A DNA stretch of 64,000 bases, from positions 124,001 through 188,000 of the forward strand of contig NZ_JOFQ01000003.1 of assembly GCF_000718305.1 (NCBI RefSeq), read 5' to 3'. The position numbers were made by a program, and so were the translations under genes. Of this stretch, positions 24,926 through 32,169 are shown one piece after another (positions within the stretch are counted from its first letter, which is position 1; each line of letters begins with the position of its first letter). Below the pieces are notes generated by a model. The model saw nothing but the letters and a program-made list of their open reading frames with translations, did not search any database and was not told where the DNA came from. Source of the stretch: Streptomyces niger (GTDB lineage: Bacteria; Actinomycetota; Actinomycetes; Streptomycetales; Streptomycetaceae).

Positions 24926-26016
24926 CAGGGTTCCTTCGTGGCCACGATGATGCCGTGCGGGGTCCAGCCCGGTACGGGGATCCGCCGGATCGCACCGAAC
25001 CCCGCTTCCCTGAGGCACTTCTCGTGCAGCCGCCAGGGGTAGATCATGCCGCCCTCGGCCGGCAGAGCGGCGAAATACACGCTGTCCAGCGCGGCGACCA
25101 GCGGACCGTCCCCGTAGTCGTGCGACATGGAGTTGAAGATGACGACGCGGCCGCCGGGGCGCAGTGCGGTACGGGCCTTGCGCAGCAGCGCGGTGTTCTC
25201 CTCGGGCGTCCAGATGACCAGTTGGTGGGCGAAGAGCACGACGTCCATGCCGGCCGGGAAGTCCTCGGAGAACATGTCGCAGGGTGCGACCGTGACGCGG
25301 TCGCCGAGCGCGGCCTCGGCGATCCTGGCCTCGGTCAGCGGGGCGGATGCGGGGATCTCCAGCACGGTGACGTGGAGTTGGGGGTGGGCCCGGGCGAGCA
25401 GGACGGCGTTCACCGCGTCCCCGCCGCCGCAGTCGAGCAGCTGCTCGGCCCGGCTCAGGTCCAGCGCGTCGACGAGGTGGGCGTTGGCCAGCTCGGACCA
25501 CGAGCGCATGTAGCGGTAGAAGACCGCCTCCAGCGACGGGTGGGCGCTGAACCGGTGGTAGAGGTCCGGGTGGGTCCCTGGGATGCGGCGTAGGCCCGCG
25601 TTCGTGTTGGTCCGCAGCGACTCGGTGAAGTCGGCTTGGCCCGGGTACACGATGTGCTGTTCGAAGGCGACGGTGTCCTTGATCTTCTGCCAGGCGCCGT
25701 CCCGGTCCAGGGCGTCGATCAGCTCAGCGCGTCGGTAGCGTGTGCCGTCCTTGACCGTCAGCCCCAGGGTGGTGCAGCCCAACAGCAGGATGTCCGCCGC
25801 CCGTTCCGCCAGTCCGAGTCGTGCGCGGATTTCCTCGGCCGGCAGCGGCCCGTGCTCGTGGAGGAGTTCCAACAGGCCGAGTTCGCAGGCGGCGTTGAGG
25901 TATTGGAACGCTGCGGCGCCGAAGAGAATGAGGGAGAGGCGGTCCGTGTCGAGGGGCTGGACGGTGGCGCGGGAATCGGCGGGTCCGTTCGGCCGCGCGG
26001 TATCGGAGAGCGGCAA
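24925..26016 (-). CDS. SAM-dependent methyltransferase (O-methyltransferase family with dimerisation domain)
   Basis: This 363-residue protein resembles the acetylserotonin/caffeate-type O-methyltransferases. An N-terminal winged-helix dimerisation domain reads FQYLNAACELGLLELLHEHG, and the Rossmann domain shows LLDCGGGDAVNAVLLARAHP with DMFSEDFPAGMDVVLFAHQL. I assign the TTG at 26016, behind AAGGGGAA; a longer frame reaching 26433 would encode a meaningless repetitive stretch through the 12-bp repeats. It is the first gene of the leftward arm. It may methylate a ring oxygen or carbon of a prenyl-quinol; the position is not predictable. Confidence 0.8.
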   Translation of the reverse strand: MPLSDTARPNGPADSRATVQPLDTDRLSLILFGAAAFQYLNAACELGLLELLHEHGPLPAEEIRARLGLAERAADILLLGCTTLGLTVKDGTRYRRAELIDALDRDGAWQKIKDTVAFEQHIVYPGQADFTESLRTNTNAGLRRIPGTHPDLYHRFSAHPSLEAVFYRYMRSWSELANAHLVDALDLSRAEQLLDCGGGDAVNAVLLARAHPQLHVTVLEIPASAPLTEARIAEAALGDRVTVAPCDMFSEDFPAGMDVVLFAHQLVIWTPEENTALLRKARTALRPGGRVVIFNSMSHDYGDGPLVAALDSVYFAALPAEGGMIYPWRLHEKCLREAGFGAIRRIPVPGWTPHGIIVATKEP

Positions 26017-26131
26017 TGTGTTCCCCTTGAATGGAGTTGACGAGGCGGGCTGCCCCGGGGAGACGGTCGCTCCGGCAGAATTACCAAGGGAGAAGATCCA
26101 TAGGGGCTGGTTAGCTCGTAAGAGGGAAAAG

Positions 26132-26149
26132 GTCACTTGTTTGAGTGAC
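26132..26149. promoter_or_regulatory. Palindromic operator candidate in the divergent spacer
   Basis: GTCACTTGTTTGAGTGAC has perfect GTCACT/AGTGAC arms around 6 nt, typical of a dimeric repressor site. It is 116 bp before the methyltransferase start and 190 bp before HPPD, so it could govern either arm. Confidence 0.4.
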
Positions 26150-26259
26150 ACCAGCCTTGTTGGTGCACTCCCGCTCCTTCTACGTTCGTTGACGGACAGG
26201 CCCATCTCCACCTCCGGACGTGCGTACTTGCACGCCACTTCTACGCTTCTGACGTGGGG

Positions 26260-26331
26260 AACGGCGTAGAGAACGACGTATAGAACAACGTAGGGGACAA
26301 CATTGGGAACGACATCGGGAACAACGTAGGG
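26260..26331. repeat. Six 12-bp tandem repeats upstream of HPPD
   Basis: The units are AACGGCGTAGAG, AACGACGTATAG, AACAACGTAGGG, GACAACATTGGG, AACGACATCGGG and AACAACGTAGGG. The consensus is AACRACRTNGGG. The array ends 7 bp before the HPPD ATG, so the last unit supplies its TAGGGA ribosome site. It may be an iterated binding site or a slippage-variable spacer. Confidence 0.85.
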
Positions 26332-26338
26332 ATTTCGG

Positions 26339-27508
26339 ATGAGGGTGGAAAGCGGCGGAATTCCCACTGCCATGGCCGAGTGCCGAGAGCGGACGACCGG
26401 CGGAGCGGCGCGCCCCTGGGACATTGTCGGCATCGATCACATCCGGTTGTGCACGGGGAATGCGCGCCAGGCCGCGCACTTCTATGTGACCGTATTCGGG
26501 ATGGAGGTCGCCGCCTTCCGTGGCCACGAGACGTCCGGCAACGGGCTCGTCGAATACCTCCTCACCTCCGGCGACGTCCGCTTCCTGGTCACAGGTGGCG
26601 TGGACGCGCAGAGCTCAGCCGTCCGATGGGCCGCCGAGCACGGTGACGGCGTCAGCGACGTCGCCCTGCGCGTCGGCAACCTCGACCAAGGACTGGAATT
26701 CGCCGTAGCGGCCGGGGCGACGATGCTCGAGGAACCGGCGGAGGACGCTGATGAATTCGGCAGCGTACGTACGGCCTCCATCGCGACATACGGTGCGCTC
26801 CGCCACACCCTGGTCGAGCGCGACAGCTACGAGGGCGCCTTCCTCCCCGGCTTCGGCCCGCCCCCCGGCGGCTGCCCCGCACCTCGCGGACAGCGGCTGT
26901 TCCATCGGGTCGACCACACCGTCGGCTGCGTGGAGCTCGGCCGCATGGACGAATGGGTGGACTTCTACCGGCGAGCGCTGGGCTTCACCATGATGGCCGA
27001 GTTCATCGGGGACGACATCGCCACCACGTACTCGGCGCTGATGAGCAAAGTGGTGGCGGACGGCACCCGAAAAGTCAAACTGCCGCTGAATGAGCCGGCC
27101 CCCGCAAGGAAGCGCTCGCAAATCGATGAGTACCTCGCCTACCACCGCGGTCCGGGCGTGCAGCACATCGCCCTCGAAACCGGCGACATCGTGGCGGCAA
27201 CCGATGCGCTGCGCGAGGCCGGAGTGGAGTTCCTGCCGACCCCGGACACCTACTACGACGACCCGGACCTCCGCTCCCGCATCGGACGGGTACGGGTGGA
27301 CATCGAAGAACTCCGCGACCGCGGCATTCTGGTGGACCGCGACGACGACGGCTACCTGCTGCAGATTTTCACCCGGCCGTTGTTCGATCGGCCGACATTC
27401 TTCATCGAGCTCATCGAGCGGCACGGCTGCCAGGGGTTCGGCAAGGGGAACTTCAAAGCCCTCTTCGAGGCGGTGGAACGCGAACAGGAACGCCGCGGCA
27501 ATCTCTGA
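26339..27508 (+). CDS. hppD: 4-hydroxyphenylpyruvate dioxygenase
   Basis: This 389-residue enzyme converts 4-hydroxyphenylpyruvate to homogentisate with Fe(II) and O2. It has two vicinal-oxygen-chelate domains. The iron ligands are H193 (RVDHTVG), H276 (VQHIALE) and E357 (FFIELIER). The C-terminus HGCQGFGKGNFKALFEAVER is the HPPD form, unlike hydroxymandelate synthase. It is the first gene of the rightward arm. No homogentisate dioxygenase or other tyrosine-degradation gene is nearby, so homogentisate probably feeds the prenyltransferase across the divergent spacer. Confidence 0.93.
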   Translation: MRVESGGIPTAMAECRERTTGGAARPWDIVGIDHIRLCTGNARQAAHFYVTVFGMEVAAFRGHETSGNGLVEYLLTSGDVRFLVTGGVDAQSSAVRWAAEHGDGVSDVALRVGNLDQGLEFAVAAGATMLEEPAEDADEFGSVRTASIATYGALRHTLVERDSYEGAFLPGFGPPPGGCPAPRGQRLFHRVDHTVGCVELGRMDEWVDFYRRALGFTMMAEFIGDDIATTYSALMSKVVADGTRKVKLPLNEPAPARKRSQIDEYLAYHRGPGVQHIALETGDIVAATDALREAGVEFLPTPDTYYDDPDLRSRIGRVRVDIEELRDRGILVDRDDDGYLLQIFTRPLFDRPTFFIELIERHGCQGFGKGNFKALFEAVEREQERRGNL

Positions 27509-27544
27509 GCCCTCCGTACAGCAGGCTTCGATCAAGGAGCGGCG

Positions 27545-28255
27545 ATGAGCCGTGCAACCCTGGAGAAGGACCCGGACGACGTCACCCGCATGTTCGACGA
27601 GGCGGCCGCCCGGTACGACCGCACCAACTCCCTGCTGTCCGCGGGGCGCGACCGGGCGTGGCGGGCGAGGGCGCGTACCGTCCTGGACCTGCGGCCCGGT
27701 GAGCGCTGTCTCGACGTGGCCTGCGGCACCGGTGTCTCCACCACCGAACTAGCCCGTTCGGGTGCGACGGTGATCGGCGTCGACCGCTCGCCCGGCATGG
27801 TCGCACGCGGCGCGGACCGCCCGGTCGACCTCCGCGTCGCCGACGCGCTGGCACTGCCCTTCGCCGACGACTCCTTCGACGCGGTGACCATCATGTTCGG
27901 CCTCCGCAACGTCGTGGACCCGGTGGCGGCCCTGACGGAGATGGCTCGGGTGACCAGGCCCGGCGGACGGCTGGTGGTGTGCGAGTTCAGCCACCCCACC
28001 TGGGCCCCCTTCCGCGCCGTGTATCTGCGGTACCTGATGCGTGGCCTGCCCTGGATCGCCCGCAAGGTGTCCAGCAACCCCGACGCCTACACCTATCTGG
28101 CGGACACCATCCGTGCCTGGCACGACCAGCATTCCCTCGCCACCGCCATGCGCGAAGCGGGCTGGAGCCAGGACGCCTGGCGCGACCTCTCCGGCGGCAT
28201 CGTCGCCCTGCACCGCGCCCTCGCCCCCGGATCCGCCGGCTCCGCAGAGGAGTGA
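27545..28255 (+). CDS. UbiE/MenG-type C-methyltransferase
   Basis: This 236-residue enzyme matches the UbiE/MenG family that methylates prenylated quinols: an N-terminal [20 protein letters not shown] motif, the SAM loop [16 protein letters not shown], and [20 protein letters not shown]. In plants and cyanobacteria the tocopherol ring methyltransferases belong to the same superfamily. AAGGAG precedes the ATG, 36 bp after HPPD. A role in menaquinone synthesis is possible on family grounds, but the operon with HPPD suggests ring methylation of a homogentisate-derived prenyl quinol. Confidence 0.88.
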   Translation: MSRATLEKDPDDVTRMFDEAAARYDRTNSLLSAGRDRAWRARARTVLDLRPGERCLDVACGTGVSTTELARSGATVIGVDRSPGMVARGADRPVDLRVADALALPFADDSFDAVTIMFGLRNVVDPVAALTEMARVTRPGGRLVVCEFSHPTWAPFRAVYLRYLMRGLPWIARKVSSNPDAYTYLADTIRAWHDQHSLATAMREAGWSQDAWRDLSGGIVALHRALAPGSAGSAEE

Positions 28256-28260
28256 CACCG

Positions 28261-29622
28261 ATGACGAACGCCCGATGCGCATCCTCAGCGGGCGACGGCG
28301 CGGGCGTGCCCCCGCCCGCCCGCACCGATGCCCAGGTACTGATCGTCGGCGCGGGGCCGGCGGGCGCCACGGCCGCCTACCACCTGGCCCGGCAGGGCGT
28401 TGACGTGGTCGTGATCGAGAAGTCGGCCTTCCCCCGCGAGAAGGTCTGCGGGGACGGCCTGACCCCGCGCGCGGTCCGCCATCTGGTCCGTATGGGCATC
28501 GACACCACGGCACCGGGCTGGGCCCGTAACCGGGGGCTGCGGTTCGTGTCCCGTGGCCGGACACTGGAGGTCGACTGGCCGGAGGGGCAGCGCTTCCCCG
28601 GCTACGGACTCACCCGCACCCGGCAGGACTTCGACCACCTCCTCGCCGAACGCTCCACGGCGGCCGGCGCCCGGCTGCACACCCGGACCAAGGCTGTCAC
28701 CCCGCTGACCGACCGGGCCGGGCGGATCACCGGTGTCGCGGCACAGGTGGGACCGGAGCGGCGCCCGGTCGAGTTCCACGCGCCCATCGTCATCGCGGCC
28801 GACGGCGTGGCCGGCCGACTCGGGCTGGCCATGGGCGTCACCCGTGTGGCGAACCGCCCGGTGGGCACGGCTGTCCGCCGCTACTACCGCAGCGAGGCCA
28901 AGCATCTCGACCCGTACCTGGAGTCCTGGCTGGACCTGCGCAGGCCCGACGGCCGGATCCTGCCCGGCTACAGCTGGATCTTCCCCATGGGCGACGGCCG
29001 GGTCAATGTGGGGCTGGGCGTACTCAACGATTCGCGCACCGGTGCCACCGACATGCGGGCAATGCTCGATCCCTGGTTGGCGCGGACGCCGCAGGAGTGG
29101 GGGCTGTCCGGGCCGGACAACATCGACGGCCCGACGCGGAGCGCCGCCCTGCCCATGGGGTTCAACCGGCTGCCGCACCTGAGCCGGGGGTTGCTGCTCA
29201 TCGGCGACGCCGGCGGGATGATCAACCCCTGCAACGGGGAGGGCATCGCGTACGCCATGGAATCGGCGGAGCTGGCCGCCGAGTTCGTCGCCCAGGCACT
29301 CACCCGGCCCGACAGCGCCTCCCGTGACCGGGTGCTGGCGGGGTACCCGCGCGAGATCGCGGCCCGACTGGGCCGCTACTACCGGCTCGGCAGGGTCTTC
29401 TCCGACCTGATGGCCCGCCCCACCTTCACCACGTTGGTCACGCAGAACGCGGTGAAGTCACCCCGCGTGATGGGCTTCATGGTGCGCCTGCTGTCCAACC
29501 TGAGTGACGCCCCCGGCAGCGACACCGCCGACCACCTCGTGAACTCCATGATCCGCGTCTTCCCGTCGGACAGGAGGCTCGATTCCCGGAGCTCCACGAG
29601 CTTCCGACGCTCCGCGAGCTGA
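28261..29622 (+). CDS. Geranylgeranyl reductase family flavoprotein
   Basis: This 453-residue FAD enzyme has the Rossmann motif VLIVGAGPAGATAAYHLARQ (about 25-44), the family motif FPREKVCGDGLTPRAV and the second FAD motif LLIGDAGGMINPCNGEGIAY. Family members reduce isoprenoid double bonds in geranylgeranyl diphosphate, chlorophyll side chains, archaeal lipids or menaquinone. Next to an aromatic prenyltransferase it would give a phytyl-type or partly reduced tail. GAGGAG precedes the ATG, 5 bp after the methyltransferase stop. The transporter start overlaps its stop by 1 bp. Confidence 0.9.
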   Translation: MTNARCASSAGDGAGVPPPARTDAQVLIVGAGPAGATAAYHLARQGVDVVVIEKSAFPREKVCGDGLTPRAVRHLVRMGIDTTAPGWARNRGLRFVSRGRTLEVDWPEGQRFPGYGLTRTRQDFDHLLAERSTAAGARLHTRTKAVTPLTDRAGRITGVAAQVGPERRPVEFHAPIVIAADGVAGRLGLAMGVTRVANRPVGTAVRRYYRSEAKHLDPYLESWLDLRRPDGRILPGYSWIFPMGDGRVNVGLGVLNDSRTGATDMRAMLDPWLARTPQEWGLSGPDNIDGPTRSAALPMGFNRLPHLSRGLLLIGDAGGMINPCNGEGIAYAMESAELAAEFVAQALTRPDSASRDRVLAGYPREIAARLGRYYRLGRVFSDLMARPTFTTLVTQNAVKSPRVMGFMVRLLSNLSDAPGSDTADHLVNSMIRVFPSDRRLDSRSSTSFRRSAS

Positions 29623-31862
29623 TGCCGACGACCGCACCGACCCCTCGCCGTTCGAGGTCGACGGCCGGCGCGTCCGGCCCACGGTGGACCGCCCGCGCGG
29701 CGGACTGGGCAGCCCGCCGGCGCCGTCTCGTCCTGACCGTCGCGGCCCTGCTGACGGTGTGGGCCGCGTGGGCGGCAACCAGTACGGCCGACCGGCTCGA
29801 CCTGGCCGGGACCACCGCTCCGAACAGCGAGTCCGCGCAGGCGGACCGATGGATCGCCGCGCACGCCGCGGCAGGGCCACCTCAGCTGCTCATCGTCGCG
29901 GACCCGGGCACGACCTCCGATGGCCCGGCCGCCGCGGCGGCCGACGGGACGGCGCTGACGGAACACCTCGATCGACAACCGTCCGTGCGCTCGGTCACCT
30001 CCTGGTGGACGACGCACGATCCGGCCCTGCGGTCCCGGGACGGCACCGCGGCGCTGCTCCTCCTCACACTGCGGGGCGATGAGAATCAGCGGGTCCGGTC
30101 GGCCGGCACCCTGGTACGCGACCTGGGGGACCGCTACGGCAGCCTGACACTGGCCGTCTCGGGGCCCGCAGCCGCCGGAGCGGAGACCCTGGAGCAGGTA
30201 CGGCGGGACGCCCAGCGCTCCGAACTCCTCACCGCACCGGTTGCGCTGTTGCTCCTGGCCGCCGTGTTCGGCTCATTCCTCGGCGGCCTGCTGCCGCTGG
30301 CCGTCGGGCTCGTCGCCGTCCTCGGGACCCTGGGCGTGCTCGGCCTGCTGACCCGGGTCACCCAGGTCTCGCTGCTCACCGTCAACTTCACCACGGCACT
30401 GGGCTTCGGCCTCGCGCTCGACTACAGCTTGTTCTACGTCACCCGCTACCAGGAAGAGCGCCGGAACGGCCACGACGGACCGCAGGCGATCCGGCTGGCC
30501 GCCGCCACCGCTGGGCACACCGTGTACTTCTCGGCCGTCACCGTCGCCTGCTGCGCGACCGCGCTGCTGTGCTTTCCGCTGTACTTCCTGCGGTCCATGG
30601 CCATTGCCTGCTCTTGCGTCGCTCTGTTGGCGGCAGCGGCATGTCTGCTGGTCCTGCCGGCGCTGCTGAGCGTCCTCGGCGACCGGCTGGTCGCCGCGTC
30701 GCGCAGCCGCCGCCCCGCCCGTGACGAGGGCGCGATGTGGGCGCGGCTTGCTGCGGCGATCCGTCGCCGTCCCGGCTGGTGGGGCGCGAGTGCCCTGTTA
30801 CTGATCCTGCTGCTGGCCCTGCCCGCCCGGCACGCCGCATTCCAGCTGGCGGACGATCAGGCACTGGCTCCCACCTCGCCCGCCCACCTGGCCGCGGAGC
30901 GGGTACAGGACGACTTCGCGGGCGCCGTGCCCACGGTGACCGTGGCGCTGCCCGGCCTCGACCCGCGGCAGCGGTCCGCGGACATCACCGGATACGCACA
31001 GGCCCTGTCCCACGTCCACGGCGTCCGGGCGGTGCGCTCCGCCGCCGGCACCCACCGGTCGGGCAGCAGGGAGCCACCGCCCACCGGCGCCGGGATGCGG
31101 TACGCCGCCTCTGCGGGCACCTGGCTGGAGGTGTCGACCGCACCAGGCGTCACCCCCTACTCCGCCGCGGCCCGGAAACTGGTGCGCGAGGTGCGGGCCG
31201 TCCCCGCACCTGTCGACGGCCGGCTGGTCGGCGGACCGTCAGCCGTGTTCACCGACACCCTGGCGGCGCTCCGGACCGGTCTGCCGGCCGCCGTCGCGGT
31301 GCTCACGTCGTCGATGGCGCTCCTGGTGTTCGCCTACACCAGGAGCGTGCTCGTACCGCTGAAGACGATCGCCGTCTCGTTCCTGAGCCTCACGGCCGTG
31401 GCCGGGATCATGGTGGCCGTCTTCCAGCGCGGGGAACTGCAGTGGTTGCTGGGCCCGTACAACACCACCGGCCGGATGGAGATGTCCACCCCGCTCCTGG
31501 TCCTGTTCCTCGCCTTCGCCCTCAGCATGGACTACGAGATATTCCTGCTCGCCCGGGTGCGGGAGGTGTATCGGCAGACCGGGGACCCCGACCGTGCCGT
31601 GAGCGAAGGGTTGCGGCACACCGGCAGGCTCATCACCCTGGCGGCCGGCGTCCTCACCTTCACCGTCGCCCTGCTGATCCTCTCGCCGCTGACCGTGGCC
31701 AAACTCTTCGGCTTCTCCCTTGCCGCCGCGCTCGTACTGGACGCCGTCGTCGTACGGTCGGTCCTCGTCCCGTCGGTCATACACCTGGCCGGCCGCTACA
31801 CCTGGTGGGGCCCCGGAACCACCGGCGCGTCGCGGCGCTCGCCTCGCTCGACGGGCCGGTGA
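29622..31862 (+). CDS. MMPL/RND-family membrane transporter
   Basis: This 746-residue protein has two homologous halves, each with one helix, a large extracytoplasmic domain and five helices. Sterol-sensing-like helices hold GFGLALDYSLFYVTRYQEER (around residues 262-281) and AFALSMDYEIFLLARVREVY in the second half; the Asp-Tyr pairs carry the proton relay of MMPL pumps. Actinobacterial MMPL proteins export lipids and siderophores. Coupled by TGATG to the reductase gene, it likely moves the lipophilic end product or its precursor out of the cytoplasm or across the envelope. Confidence 0.9.
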   Translation: MPTTAPTPRRSRSTAGASGPRWTARAADWAARRRRLVLTVAALLTVWAAWAATSTADRLDLAGTTAPNSESAQADRWIAAHAAAGPPQLLIVADPGTTSDGPAAAAADGTALTEHLDRQPSVRSVTSWWTTHDPALRSRDGTAALLLLTLRGDENQRVRSAGTLVRDLGDRYGSLTLAVSGPAAAGAETLEQVRRDAQRSELLTAPVALLLLAAVFGSFLGGLLPLAVGLVAVLGTLGVLGLLTRVTQVSLLTVNFTTALGFGLALDYSLFYVTRYQEERRNGHDGPQAIRLAAATAGHTVYFSAVTVACCATALLCFPLYFLRSMAIACSCVALLAAAACLLVLPALLSVLGDRLVAASRSRRPARDEGAMWARLAAAIRRRPGWWGASALLLILLLALPARHAAFQLADDQALAPTSPAHLAAERVQDDFAGAVPTVTVALPGLDPRQRSADITGYAQALSHVHGVRAVRSAAGTHRSGSREPPPTGAGMRYAASAGTWLEVSTAPGVTPYSAAARKLVREVRAVPAPVDGRLVGGPSAVFTDTLAALRTGLPAAVAVLTSSMALLVFAYTRSVLVPLKTIAVSFLSLTAVAGIMVAVFQRGELQWLLGPYNTTGRMEMSTPLLVLFLAFALSMDYEIFLLARVREVYRQTGDPDRAVSEGLRHTGRLITLAAGVLTFTVALLILSPLTVAKLFGFSLAAALVLDAVVVRSVLVPSVIHLAGRYTWWGPGTTGASRRSPRSTGR

Positions 31863-31932
31863 CGCGGTTTCGGTGGGGTCTTGCCGGCCTTGTCGGTGCT
31901 CCCGGAGACCTGGAGGCGGGGAGCCGCTCGTG

Positions 31933-32169
31933 TCAACCGGTGCCTGACTCCCTCCGGGGCATCAACAGACGTACGGCGGCGACGACTTCGGGCGCGATGC
32001 CTTCGGCTCCCTCGTCGACGAACCGCGTCAGCCGGCTGCGCATCCGCGGGTCCCAGAACCTGCCGATGTGTCCCGCGACGGCTTCGATCGCCTGCTCCCG
32101 CGGCAGGTGCCGGAAGGCCCTGGCGATGTCGTTCGCCATCCGGCTCTCCGGCGGCAGCGTCGTACTCAT
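31933..32169 (-). CDS. fdsD: Formate dehydrogenase delta subunit
   Basis: This 78-residue protein matches the small FdsD family: MANDIARAFRHLPREQAIEA and then GHIGRFWDPRMRSRLTRFVD. FdsD assists assembly of the soluble NAD-dependent molybdenum formate dehydrogenase. Its ATG directly abuts the fdsA stop (TGAATG). The gene converges on the MMPL transporter, 70 bp away. Confidence 0.88.
   Translation of the reverse strand: MSTTLPPESRMANDIARAFRHLPREQAIEAVAGHIGRFWDPRMRSRLTRFVDEGAEGIAPEVVAAVRLLMPRRESGTG

Larger units (their letters stand above)
26017..26338. other. 322-bp divergent control region of the chromanol-type cluster
   Basis: This spacer separates the leftward methyltransferase-prenyltransferase-cyclase arm from the rightward HPPD arm and must carry both promoters. 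It is visibly lower in GC than its surroundings. It contains a palindrome (26132-26149) and six 12-bp tandem repeats (26260-26331). No ORF here looks real. Confidence 0.6.

Noticed and set aside
26260..26331. 12-bp repeats as a CRISPR array
   Set aside because: The units are adjacent without spacers, too short and imperfect, and no cas gene is present.
26017..26433. A long N-terminal extension of the methyltransferase frame encoding a Val/Pro/Tyr repeat (VVPNVVPYVV-like)
   Set aside because: It is only the 12-bp tandem repeats read in frame on the minus strand. It would overlap the HPPD start, has no ribosome site, and the TTG at 26016 fits the family start.
27545..29622. The methyltransferase and geranylgeranyl reductase genes as a menaquinone module
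   Set aside because: The families allow it, but co-operon placement with HPPD and divergence from a tocopherol-cyclase-type gene makes a homogentisate-derived product the better explanation. It remains the chief alternative.
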